Shown: positions 53,435 through 64,000 of the stretch, one piece after another | How the letters are laid out: every line of letters begins with the position of its first letter | Position numbering within the stretch: position 1 is the first letter of the stretch | Assembly: GCF_036324505.1 (NCBI RefSeq) | Contig: NC_086350.1 | Location: forward strand, 16,055,532 to 16,119,531 | DNA length: 64,000 bases | Direction: 5' to 3' | DNA from: Eleginops maclovinus | Lineage: Eukaryota > Chordata > Actinopteri > Perciformes > Eleginopidae | The notes under the pieces: generated by a model | Told to the model about the DNA's origin: nothing | Databases searched by the model: none | What the model saw: only the letters and a program-made list of their open reading frames with translations | Program-made: the position numbers and the translations under genes

Positions 53435-54949
53435 GTCTGAACGTATGTTAAACAGCAATACAGGCTCTCTTTGCTCAATTGTTGAATGTCTATGAGATCA
53501 GATAACCTAATCAGGATCCTATTGATCCGCTTTTTCTGAAGGGAGGCCCACCGTCTCAGACTGTGAAACCCATAACATTCTCTGGGGAAAGAAATCAGTG
53601 GAGTTATAACTAAACCTCCATAATGCAGCTTCGAAGGCCAGATTTAGACCTATCTTTTCAATGCAACTTTACCCTTCAATATACCGATATTTGTACAGTA
53701 AATAAATGATCCATTATTTGTATGGATTGTAGACGAATCAATGTAACTCAACATGAACTGAGATCGGACAAATGTGAGGCAGGAAACCTAGAGATGGGGA
53801 TTTTGATACTCAATGGGACTCTCAATGGAAGAAATACTGCCTAGAGACAAAATAGACAACATTGGACAACAAGTGAATGGATAAAAGAGACCCTGATGTA
53901 GCCACAGAGTGCAAAAACAGCTGTGTGGAGCTCTTAAAAATCACAACTGGAGACGCAACAACTTTTCTTTATGATGCAATTGATCCTAATGCGGTCAAGA
54001 TTCGACCTGAGAGTGTGAACATCTGACGTTAATGTGACCTAGGTGATTTGATGTGGCAGGTGGCCTCATAAAGACAGATGTAAGCACAGCTACATGTCAT
54101 GGGTGTGAGAGTGAGAATAGAGAATCGCCCCAAAGAAAGAAAACAAAAGGAGAGCACTTATGTGATGAATGCTAGGTCACGCTAAGATAGCCTCAGCAGT
54201 ATTCTGCCAGATAACAGGAACAGTGACATAACACAAAGCTTATTTTAAGCCTTTATGTAAACACACACATTAGACATTTAAGACAGCACATATCAGGATT
54301 AAGTCAGATCTGGCTTGTCTCTGTATGATATTCTTAACAAATACTACTCCAAAATACACTTCAATCATCATAAAGACATAACATGTAAATAGTTTGTGAA
54401 CATATCTGGTCAAATTGATTCATCTCCTTGAACAAGTGTTATCACTATCATACTTGTTAAGCCCCCATTTCCCCCCCCGAGTGTCTTTATGTGCTTTATG
54501 GGGTTCATCAGATTTAAGAACTGACCTAACAGTGGCCTGCTCCCCGCTCCAAGACACTTGAACAATATAAAATGAGGAGTCACTGCCACCCTAGTACTAC
54601 TGCATGCGTGTGAAATGCTTGACCTGCAGCATGAAGTTTAAAGAATAAGTCCCTGTGTGTTTGTTTTGGCACTATACTCGTATCAATTTACAGACCCAAT
54701 CGAAATATGAGCAAAAAAAGAAAGGGAAAATAAAGGAGATTTTTATTGGACTAGGCTCCAAGACACCGCAAAAGGAATACAGGCCGTTGTAGAGGCTCTT
54801 CCGTTTTGTTCTTGCAACATTCGGGGTCAATCTGTAAGTAGGCTAATGTGTATGGATATCCAACACTAAAGTTCCAAACAGCCTATTTTATGCCATATAT
54901 AATTGAAATGCGATAAAGCTGATGGAAATCTTCAAAAACTTCTGGGCAG

Positions 54950-55125
54950 GACCGTCGTATAGCTCAGTGGGTAGAGCTGGCAGGCATATACTGGGGTTTG
55001 ATCCCCATGCGTTGGACCCAGGTTCGAACCCAGCCTGAGACCCTTTGCCACGCATCATCCCCTCTGTCTCCCCATTTCTCATTTGTCACTATAATAAAGG
55101 CACTGGCTGCCAAAAAAATAAAAAG
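54950..55125 (+). mobile_element. tRNA-derived SINE
   Basis: A-box TAGCTCAGTGG at 54960-54970 and a perfect B-box GGTTCGAACCC at 55021-55031, with an extra insert between them (61 bp start to start, too far for a tRNA). The 3' part CCCTTTGCCACGCATCATCC, CTCTGTCTCCCC and AATAAAGGCA is the tail of a percomorph SINE. It ends in an A-rich run. Internal pol III promoter probably intact. Confidence 0.85.
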
Positions 55126-55429
55126 GCTCTGGGCAAAACTTCAAAGTTCAAAAACACAGAGAAACATGTTGTCTGGTGAGGAGGTCATTCTAGGACACGA
55201 GCAAACGAGTGTGTTTATGACTGTGTGACAGAGATGGAGCGTGGAGATGTGTGGCGACTACCTCAATCAATAGAACAGAGAGCTAAATAGCAAATAAAAC
55301 GATACAAACAACCACAAATATCTCATATAAAGCAGACACATCCCATATGTGCGTGCACTAGGAGAGCCAATAAGTGAATTCGAAGATAACAAAATTATAA
55401 TTTGTGTGTTGCCATTAAGGCAAAATGTT

Positions 55430-56390
55430 TAAGGGACTTTTATTTTGACAAGCTGTCGCGGAGTTAGGGGTAAGAAACGGCCATTTTCCTGTAAAGTGGA
55501 AAGTAAACAGACAGAATCTATACACGTCAAATACATCGGTTGTTAGCACTAGAAGCAACGTCGTAAGTACAAATTCATTGTTATGTTAATAAGTTAATGT
55601 TAAAATACTGTTTAAAAAGGAAAGACTACACATAGGTACAACTTTTTATTTACATATATTTACAACTATATTACATTTATGCTAAAACCGTCGAACTTTA
55701 TTCCTTTGTTACAGTTTTCACTCTGTCATGTAAGATGATTTTGGAAGCCACAGTAAACAGCAAGTAAACGTTCACTACGACTTGTCGTCATTTTGCATCA
55801 GAGTTAGCTAGTTGTATAGCTACAGTTGCTACACTGCAGTGAGGACAACACAATTTGACTATAAAAAATATAACTGAGAATTAGAAAGCAAAAGGTTTCC
55901 AGACAGTGGGTGGCATGTTACTCTTTCTTTACCCCACATGTTGACATAACGTAGTAGGGGGGATAGTTATGTCAGTTTGCAAAGTATGAATTACTTTATT
56001 GGGTATAAAAATAGGCAGAAACTTAAAATTCACTTTTAAGGGTTTTCATTGGCAATAAAATCCTTCAGTCAGACATTTGTGAAATATGAGTACTGTTCTA
56101 ATGATTTAGCCAACAAAGCGGCTAATTTAAAACCGTATATTCTATCTTTGACTTTTTACGACAATACTACGAGTCTTCAAACTCAAAAGGCTGCATTGGT
56201 AGAGCCGTGTAGTTTAACGTTACTGGTGAGGCTTTGGAATATGGCGGGTTTGAGTAATAGTTCCACGAGTTTGAAAGCTTATCAGATGCCAAAACAGCCA
56301 GTGGTTGATAATACTATGAGGAATAATTGTACAACTCTGGACAGATTTGACACCGACTATCATTTTATGCTCGTTGTAAAATAAGAAAGA
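55430..56390. promoter_or_regulatory. CpG-enriched intronic patch with 111-codon ORF
   Basis: CpG is clearly more frequent than in neighbouring intron, for example CTGTCGCGG, CCGTCGAAC, ACGACTTGTCGTC. A strong plus-strand donor, GTC/GTAAGTAC, is at 55563. The plus-strand ORF at 56049-56384 resembles no family I know. It could be an antisense promoter, a young repeat, or both. Confidence 0.3.
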
Positions 56391-57540
56391 CAGGCTGTTC
56401 ATGTTACATAGTTTTATACCAACAATTTGTACATGCACATATCCGATTGGCTTATGGGCTGTCTTCCCATCAGGTTTCATTGCAAACCCTGTGGTATTAT
56501 GCCAGATCTTTGGGCTGCATTAACACAGCCGCCCCCATCCGAAAAACACCACAAAGATCACAGCCAACCAGCGTGTGCAATCTGTGCCTCCATATCAGCT
56601 AGTTGAGGTAATCTGTATTGGTTATTGAAAACCAAAACATAGGGCTGTGTTGACCCAATTAAAGCAAGTACAATCAATTATTTGTCAGGCACAATGACTG
56701 AGTAATGTCACAAAAAGTGTTGCTACTATTTTTGAGGGAGTCATGTGGAAATAATTGTTTTTAAAAGAAAAAAGGTAAACGAAATGTTTGGCTTTCATTC
56801 ACATTTTAGGAGGAAAAACAACCTTAATAGCTGTTGCATAAAAGCACCTGTTCTAAAAAAAACAACACCAGATAGTTTAACTACCAGATGGGCAGCGTGA
56901 GAAAGAATGTCCTCCCTTAAAGTCTTGCTTCTAGACAAACATCATGAAATCATGAATGTGAAATGATGTGTTAGACTGCAGGCGTCCATATGTGGCCTGC
57001 ATTGGTCATACACAAACCAGCTCCGTTTTAATAGAGACTCGCTTGGATCTCGGCAGAAAGAACAGAGAAACTGCAACAGAAACAATCCAAGGTGTGGTTA
57101 TGCACACACCCAGTGCATATGTTGTTAGGGCAGTGTGGGTGTATGTTTCTAATTAGTGAATGATTATTATAACCAACTGTATTATATACGACTAGGAGAT
57201 TGAATTGTTTTTGTATGGCAAAAAAAGAACACCTACATTAATAATAATGACCGATTTTTGATTGAAATGTATTTTATCATTAATAAAATAATTTCTTACG
57301 TACAGTTATGATATTCAAAGTCACATATTTGCTTCATATATGGGATCAAATACACTAATACATAATAACAATTTTATAGAATTACCTACATTCATTAAGC
57401 TATACATATTTTTTTAGACCTTCTTCCAACTACAAATCATTATTACAATATTTGAAATATTTACTAATTATTTATAGAAGTGCTGAAAGATCATATTGTC
57501 AATGTGCTTAGCCATTGCAGCATTTGCATGTTACAAACTT

Positions 57541-57925
57541 TGGTAACACTTTACTTGAATGGGTGTTCATAAAACTGACATAACATTGTCATAACCATGA
57601 CATGACACCTGTCATAAACATTAATGAATACTTATGACAGTTGTTGTTAAGTGACATTCGGTAAGTTATCACTTTTGATGCAGGTGACACTGTTTGAGAT
57701 GTCCTTGTTATGACAACTTGACATAAACCAAGACAACAAAACCTGTCATAAACATGTCATAGCAGACCTAACTGTCAAACTTAAAAAAAACATTTAGCTT
57801 GATATCTTAGCGTGACATTAAACCACCATATATGGATGGTTTTGACACTTGCTGTCACAAAACCATTACAATTGTGTCATAAATGTTGTCCTTTTCATTA
57901 AGATATCAAGCTAAACGTTTTTCTT
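57541..57925. repeat. Dispersed repeat with inverted arms
   Basis: GGTAACACTTTACTTGAATG, TGACATGACACCTGTCATAA and CATGTCATAGCAG fit a common fish repeat rich in TGTCATAA/TTATGACA motifs. Bases 57786-57809 and 57900-57923 are near-perfect inverted copies (TTTAGCTTGATATCTTA and reverse) about 90 bp apart. Confidence 0.7.
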
Positions 57926-58499
57926 ACTATGTTGGTTGGCCTCCAATGGCAAAATGGTTAAATTATAAGTAATATGTTGCATGCATGTTATATGTTCCCT
58001 ATGGAGTACTATGGAGCCGTTTTTCTATAAGTGGATCCTTGTTTTCTTTACCCTGTGTGTGCATGTCCAGGATAAACATACACACACTCGAGTGGTGCTG
58101 TACACATCCCTGCTTTGATCTGTTCCACTGATCTACAGGTGGTTGAAGCATACTGATTTGTGCAGCAAAGCTAAAAGCTGTGCAAAAGAAGGCTGCTAGC
58201 TAGTAAACATGGATGAAAACAATGCTAGATACAACACAAACATAATGTTTTATGAGGAAGGAATTGCATTCAGCACATTCGTTAGAGCTCAATGGTACAC
58301 ACAATGCGCTTTGATGACTAACATTAAATGTAAAAACACATTGTTGATGCGTTGACAAGAAACTCCCCTTTAAATACCTAATTCTGCCAATAGTATAGTC
58401 TTTCTTTGGCATAAGTAAACAGTGAGCTTGTATTTCTTTCTCATTATTGCAATCCTTTTTGAATGGTTCTGTAGATACATTATTTCTGGCTTGGATCGC

Positions 58500-58650
58500 A
58501 TTTTGTATCAACACTTATTTAGATGTCCTAAAAAACACAGGGAAGTTGGAAATAGGACTCTGATGATGCACCTGACGTCGAAACGTTTGTTTTCAATTAA
58601 GTATTTTTCTTTACATCTGTGTGCTCCAGTTAACCTTGGACCAAATCTCT
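58500..58650 (+). repeat. Penelope-like element tail candidate
   Basis: CTGATGA at 58560-58566 and GTCGAAACG at 58577-58585, followed by TTTACATCTGTGTGCTCCAG, resemble the dispersed ends (CTGATGAAGG … GTCGAAACG) seen in many fish genomes and linked to Penelope-like elements with hammerhead motifs. Both ends uncertain. Confidence 0.45.
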
Positions 58651-59008
58651 GAAGTCTCCCCTGACCCATAACGGCCTTCCCTTAGAGGGCCCAACAGGCC
58701 CATAATTTTCCAGTGAACCAGTTGGAACATGTTTTATCTCTTCCTTCAGGACAAAGGTCTAGAATGTGACCCCCTGTGAATGATCATTGGCAAAACCTTC
58801 AGCAACATATTACTCACACATAAGCATCAGGGGACACGCACTCACTCAATGAGAAAGACGATTCTAGATTTTCTAACCACATGTTGTCTTTGAGGAATTA
58901 ACACATTATGCATAAAACTAAGTGGTAGGGCAAAAATATGTGCTTTATCATGAGCATGGATTCCTACGTGAATTTAAATAACTTTGCTTACTGTGAAACT
59001 ATTCTTAC

Positions 59009-59053
59009 CTGTCCATCCTGACCGACGTGTACTTGGTGGATCTGGAGATTTCC
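59009..59053 (-). CDS. banp: banp coding exon C (45-bp microexon-like)
   Basis: A short 45-bp exon of 15 codons, GNLQIHQVHVGQDGQ. It corresponds to human GNLQIHHVGQDGQ with two extra residues. Minus-strand acceptor is CTATTTCAG before GGA; donor is CAG followed by GTAAGA. Both ends are phase 0. It is followed by a 15.25-kb intron. The human protein continues after GQDGQ with a segment beginning LLEATRIP before VLQGAQL; in this window the next recognisable exon starts directly at VLRGAQL. That segment is therefore absent, alternatively used, or hidden in the large intron. The VGQDGQ motif echoes IGEDGQ in exon A, suggesting an internal repeat. Confidence 0.92.
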
Positions 59054-61345
59054 CTGAAATAGAGAAATACATGTCATGTCAAAATACACACAATATCATT
59101 GAGCCATAAAAAGGAAACATCTTGCCCATTTCTTTGCCCACCTATCGCCCTTAACCTATAAGGACTCCTTCATTAGGAACTGTCACAAGGTAATTCAAGC
59201 CATTAAGTAGTGCTACAGTGAGATTGTGATTATGAGATAATACACTATGTCAGTGTTAAATAAGTGACTCACATCACAACAGTTTTTACAAGTTTGAAGA
59301 GTTGAAAGCATGTCCTTGCAAATAACAATGGTGTCATTTCTGGCTTCACCAAGGCTCTTGTAAACAAAAACAAAAACCCATTTACAAAAGGCACAAGCAT
59401 ATCGCAATCTCATCAAGATGCAATGACCATTGTGAAATTTCTGAACACCCACAGTGGTGTTAACAAGACCACATAAGAGAGGACATCCTTTAAGCCATAT
59501 TTATCCAACCTCAACTCTCAGTTGTTTTCTTGTGCCAATTGATTTCATATATATATATATATATATATATCGAATGGTTTTTGGGCTGCCATATGGTGAG
59601 AGAGCAGTGTGATCTTTCCAACAGCTCATTTCCTTTTTAAGCATGCTGAGACCAATATCTTTGATGAAAGGGGCCCGTTCCTAATGAAAACATATTCTAT
59701 GAGTGGCAGTTGGAAGAAGTGGGATTTTGTTGCTAAGCTTTGAACTCAAAAAAACAAACAATGTCATGGAATAGGAAGGCGAGAAAAAAAAATCTGGGCT
59801 CAGCCACAAAGAGCAGGAAAGGCTTTAGAGCCTCAGTCTCCTTCACTCAATCGTGCATTTCTTTGTCCTTTAGCACAACTGAACAGGAAATTTAAAAAAC
59901 ACTGCGTCAAGGTGTCAACTGCTTTTGCACATATGTGAAGCTGTCATTTATGTGTGGCACGTGTCATATACAGTATGTGATTACACGCGTATGTGTGTAC
60001 ATAGACTGGCGCCCTGACATAATCCACAACCCTGAAAAGAAACAAAACCCTAACAGTGATGCTGATGTGGAAATTCCTCTTCAGCAGTCCATGTGGTTTG
60101 GAATTAGATACATGCCAATGCTGTGTGTCCATGTAGAGTGCATGTCTGGTGTGGGCATGAGACATCTGGGCATTATGTAAAAACAAAAGGCATAACCCCA
60201 TGCAAAAGCAGGAGGATATATAAACACTAAACATCTGCTTTTGCTTAAATTCACTAATGACTTAAATGTTGTCAGGTATAACAGGTTCATTGGGATGGCT
60301 ATTTGTATGGGCAAAAAAAAATACAGGGCTCAAAAAACTGAAATGGCAAATGGGTAACAAACCTTTTGGACAGATGAAAAATAATAGCGTGCTCTTTAAA
60401 ATGGCTGTTCGTTTTGTTTATTAAGAAGGGAAATAGCCTGAAGTTTAAAACTCTCCTTCCACAGAGCTTAGAGGGACCAACCCTGATTTCCTGAAGCAAC
60501 ACTTGGCGAGATTTCAATGTGAAAGAGAGCCTTATCAAAAGGAAACTGTAGCTTTGTAGAGTAATGTGCTGGACAGTATTCTGCGTTTTTTACCCCAAAA
60601 ATATTTAAGAAGTATTTTTATTGCTGCAAAATGTAAGTTACAGTATTCATGCAACTTGTATACTGTATCTGCAACGGTCCATTTGTTAGTTATTGTTGAG
60701 TACTGTTCTCAACCAAAAACATTAATGATTCAATTATTAATAAATTAATGCTAACACAGCCCTAAGAAAAATAAGAGAGCACTTCATCATTATCAGTTTC
60801 TCTTGTTTTACTATTTATAGGTATGTCTTTGAGTTACATTTTTATTATTGTATTCTGTACACTACTGACCATTTTTCTCTGTGTTGGAATTCAACAGACA
60901 CTGGAATGGATGCCATACAGGTAGAGATTTTAAAATGTGGAGTGGTCTTAATTTTTTCCGGAGCTGTATATCAATTTTACCATTCAGAAGTTTAAAAAAA
61001 CGTGAATCTTTCTGTCTGTTGAGTCACGGAAAAATCAAGAGGGCATTAGCTGAATCTACATGCACACACAGATGTAAAGAATGATTTCAAATGGCCAGTT
61101 AAATGAAGAGAGTTATCAGCTAGCCTGAAGGCAACTAAAGTACAAACCAGACTTCAAACACAACATACTGACAGAAACCACTTCTTACTCAAGCACACAT
61201 TCACTGTAACAGTTTAATGCTGTCTGGAGACAAACTCTCCAGACCAACATGTTTGCTTAGACACCTAATTTATCAGGAAGGATGACTCAAGAAAAAGTGA
61301 GGCGGACTGTTTCTCCTTATCTCTTTTATTCTCACAAACACTTAC
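59054..61345 (-). other. banp: banp intron between exons B and C
   Basis: 2292 bp. It contains an AT dinucleotide tract at 59546-59570 and otherwise unremarkable AT-rich sequence. Short ORFs here are not supported by codon pattern or splice signals. Confidence 0.85.
59546..59570. repeat. (AT)n microsatellite
   Basis: About 12 AT units in the intron between banp exons B and C. Confidence 0.95.
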
Positions 61346-61417
61346 CTCACTGTCCTGTGTGATCTGCACCTCCTCTCCTTGTGGCACCTGGGCAATGTGC
61401 AACTGACCCTGTGGAAT
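61346..61417 (-). CDS. banp: banp coding exon B
   Basis: A 72-bp exon of 24 codons, starting IPQGQLHIAQVPQGEEVQIT and ending QDSE. It is almost identical to the human BANP segment starting IPQGHLHIAQVPQGEQ, which directly follows the GEDGQVQV encoded by the upstream exon. The acceptor on the minus strand reads CTTTCAG before ATT. The donor is GAG followed by GTAAGT, close to ideal. Both boundaries are phase 0, so skipping this exon would keep the frame. The segment belongs to the (V/I)Q(V/I)-rich C-terminal region; no separate catalytic or zinc-binding motif is visible. The identity match over a contiguous block makes the assignment very secure. Confidence 0.95.
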
Positions 61418-62959
61418 CTGAAAGACACAGATGAAGAATGAGAGAAATCTAAAGCTGGAACAATTACACAAATGTGGTCAAGAAATGAATCTGCAAAAGG
61501 CGTGTTTTCCTTTATTCCTAAACATCTCTTTAACTATGAAGGAATCCACATAAAATCACTTTACAATTATAAATTGTGATTAAAGGAAATGTTTTGTAGT
61601 GTGCCCTAAACAACAAACATTCGTCAGTCCCCCATATGAAGAATCAAACTGGGTTTATTTGCTGTAAACATTCCTTCTCTTCATTACGGCCAATAAGGAA
61701 TTCATTTCAAAAGTGTGACTTATACAAGAGATGGGGATCAAAATTCACATTGCTTATATCTTGCGATGTATTTATAGGTGTGCATGACGCTTCAGTAGTT
61801 AGAGGGACATTTTTTTAATTTTGTCTCCATATTTCTTAAACGCATTCGAGGCACATTGCCCGTGACTGGAATCAGAGATCGCTTTATATGTTATACTGTC
61901 CGTAGTATTATGTATTAAAATTGCTGAGTTTTAGAGATGTCAACCGTAGATATGTCAAACATAATGCAACTACATTGCACAAAGCGCTAAAGAATTACAG
62001 AAACAACTATGTGTTTTACCAGAAATCATGAGCTTTCATTAAGGAAATAAGTAAGTATACTTGATTTCCCCTGCTGTTTTAAATACATTTCAGGCTCAGC
62101 TGCACCCTTTAATACACTCCGCCCTCCATTTGTTATGCCTGCTCTTTACTTTATTAAGTGAGCCTGCAAATTCAGCACTGTCATCAAATACACCCGGTGT
62201 ACCAATGCGTAGATGAGGCACAAAATCCTCCCCTAAATGTGCAAGGAATATATTCAGATCATGTGTTATAATTGCATTCTTTTGTTGGTAACGGTGACTT
62301 TGCAATCTAAAAACAAGCATATTTTTTTGTTACATTTCCTCGTAAAAAAATCTTATGAAATACATCTCACAGCTTGTGTGTATCCATAACCAGCTGTTTG
62401 AATATTTAACAAGTAAACAAGCCGGGACTAGCTGTTCTCACTCAATTAATAACCTAAATGAAAAAACAATGGATTAATATAGGAGACTTTATTAAAAAGC
62501 TTTACTCCAAAAGTGATTTCTTCAAGACTTTCAAGATGCCATGAAGTTAAATCAAGGAATAATAACTTCCTCACTGGTTCAAAGTAAGAGTGTTTTTGGT
62601 GATTCCGGGTCACAGGGAGGACATGGTATGAGAGATGCGGTCCCTTCCACCTTGTCCGCCCACCCATAACGCTGTAGTGGGCCTGATTGTGACCTTTGGG
62701 CACAGCAGCTCTACAAGGTCATTTCCTTGTTAATTTTGGGCCACGCCTTCATTGACATAAGCTGCACTATATTCCTGCAAAACGCTCTGTGTCACCTCGG
62801 TGGGTAGAATGACCTTTCAGCCTACAAACCCTGCTGTATGACAGCATCATATTACATCAGTGAGCCTAAGAGTACGTGTTGCTAGTGTTAGAGAGACTAC
62901 TTTAATGTGTTTACCAACAAACACAAATGTCTGCTTATGGATTCATGTTGGACGCTCAC
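61418..62959 (-). other. banp: banp intron between exons A and B
   Basis: 1542 bp, bounded by GTGAGC at the donor side and CTTTCAG at the acceptor side. AT-rich with no coding potential I can support and no repeat family I recognise. Confidence 0.85.
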
Positions 62960-63081
62960 CACTTGAACTTGTCCATCCTCGCCGATACGGTGAAACTGGA
63001 CTTGTTGATTGGCCAGTGTGTAGTGCAAGGTCTGCTGGGTGGCAGCCTCAATGTGTCCCGTTTCGTCTCCCATGCCTCCCT
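62960..63081 (-). CDS. banp: banp coding exon A (5'-most exon in window)
   Basis: BANP/SMAR1 is a nuclear BEN-domain protein that binds chromatin and activates CpG-island promoters through the TCTCGCGAGA motif. This exon encodes part of its C-terminal Q/V-rich region, after the BEN domain. The translation contains LHYTLANQQVQFHRIGEDGQ, closely matching the human stretch LHYALANAQQVQIHQIGEDGQ in order and spacing. The exon is 122 bp: two bases of a split codon, then 40 codons ending in GTG. The acceptor is a pyrimidine-rich tract ending CCAACCAG, and the donor is GTGAGC. An alternative acceptor two bases downstream (CAGAG) would give a phase-0 start. Upstream exons, including the BEN domain and start codon, lie beyond the window. 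The open frame continues past both splice sites, so splicing rather than ORF length defines the exon. Confidence 0.93.
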
Positions 63082-64000
63082 CTGGTTGGGAGGACAAACA
63101 GAATTGTCATGTGTACAGTAAAAGTAGGTAATGAATACAGTGAGATGATTCCACACATCGGACGGCGGACACACACACACACGGACAGACACGGACACAC
63201 ACACACACTTAGTAATCCCTCCTGAAAAAAATAACAACAACTGGCTAATGCCCAGGCCATCTGCTGGATGATGCTGTGTTTATACTTCATCAAACGCCTA
63301 AATATACAACAAGGACTCTCCAGCTAGCCACCCAAACACACATGATCTAGCAGCCAAACACAAACTCCAGGCCTCAGTCTAAACACCCGCTTTCACACCA
63401 GCAGCCTGAAGCCCCTGCATGGACCCGTCGCAGCTCTGAAACTACTAAAAGATCTCAAGAAAGCGAGCAAAGAAAAGAAAAAAAGGCCTGGGTATAGTGT
63501 AATTCATAACAGAAGCCCCCCAAAAAGAAATGTGGTGTTAAAAGAGCGTTTCGGAGAAGGATTTTCTCATTACTGGTATCATAACATGCAGCAGTTAAAA
63601 GGGCTAAGAAAAGCAGTCCGCATACTTATTTTTACACTTTTTTAATTACAAATAAAAGACTTCATCTTTAAAAGTAAAAAAAAGATCACTTTGCATACCC
63701 TCCAAAGTTCTGTTTTGCTTTGAAAAGAAAGGCTGCCTTCCATCTTTCGTTATTACTGCTATGGACTGTTATGTAAATAATCATCAGTGCGTTTGTTTGC
63801 CAGATGAGGAAGCAAAAGCCAGGTGGCTTGTGAAAACTACAGTTTTGGTCTGAGCGCTTCTTGCTCGTTCACTGATAAGTAATGGTTTTAAGAGGAGGAG
63901 AATTACCTCTTTCCGGTCCATTAACATGTAATCTGACTTAATAAGAAATTATTGTTTGGTGTGTGTTTTAGCATGTTTGTGCATGCAACATCTGAACTAG
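63082..64000 (-). other. banp: banp intron upstream of exon A (partial)
   Basis: Intronic sequence running off the right edge. It holds a short interrupted CA tract near 63169-63210. I see no further banp exon, although the human protein has a proline/glutamine-rich stretch just before this point that should lie further upstream. Confidence 0.7.
63169..63210. repeat. Interrupted CA/CGGACA tract
   Basis: Short CA runs broken by GGACAGACACGGA in the intron upstream of banp exon A. Confidence 0.85.

Larger units (their letters stand above)
43759..59008 (-). other. banp: banp 15.25-kb intron between exons C and D
   Basis: A large intron holding several repeats (45421-45590, 52780-53434, 54950-55125, 57541-57925, 58500-58650), regulatory-looking blocks near 46380-46480 and 49085-49440, and a CpG-enriched patch at 55430-56390. 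I found no convincing exon, including none for the LLEATRIP-type segment present in human BANP. Stretches 46500-49080 and 49450-52700 show nothing I can identify. Confidence 0.8.

Noticed and set aside
53164..53451. 95-codon ORF at the right end of the TTAA MITE
   Set aside because: It lies in MITE sequence with no transposase features.
54960..55031. Possible functional tRNA gene with good A and B boxes
   Set aside because: The boxes are too far apart, the cloverleaf does not close, and a typical SINE tail follows.

Overview
The window looks like nuclear genomic DNA from a bony fish, most likely a percomorph teleost. It is AT-rich, has very low coding density, spliced exons with GT-AG boundaries, long CA microsatellites, and repeat families I recognise from percomorph genomes: a tRNA-derived SINE, TTAA-flanked MITEs, hAT-like MITEs and L2/Rex-type LINE debris. 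I see no prokaryotic operons, CRISPR arrays or phage genes.

The only protein-coding gene I can support is the 3' part of banp (BTG3-associated nuclear protein, also called SMAR1). It lies on the minus strand, and its 5' half lies beyond base 64000. Five exons are visible in transcript order: 62960-63081, 61346-61417, 59009-59053, 43618-43758 and 39690-39806, the last carrying the stop codon. Together they encode about 164 residues of the Q/V-rich C-terminal region. A 3' UTR of about 0.9 kb follows, with an AATAAA signal at 38781-38786 and a GT-rich downstream element. The introns are about 1.5, 2.3, 15.3 and 3.8 kb and hold mostly repeats and unexplained sequence.

Bases 1-38764 lie downstream of banp and contain no exon I can defend. 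This stretch holds repeats and several blocks that read like conserved regulatory DNA. A CpG-rich patch at 35660-36260 has strong minus-strand splice donors and looks like a promoter with a non-coding first exon, in the same direction as banp. If mammalian gene order holds (BANP then ZNF469 in tandem), this is the banp-znf469 interval, but nothing here encodes znf469, so that is inference.

The most unusual local structure is an almost perfect 68-nt hairpin at 18451-18518 with pre-miRNA dimensions. Other points of interest are a CpG-enriched patch with a 111-codon ORF inside the 15-kb banp intron, a repeat carrying a perfect estrogen-response-element palindrome plus a DR1, CTCF-like sites, an RFX X-box, a MEIS-type palindrome, and a decayed hAT-like transposon with a BED-finger remnant. 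Repeat identities come from memory of the families; no database was searched.
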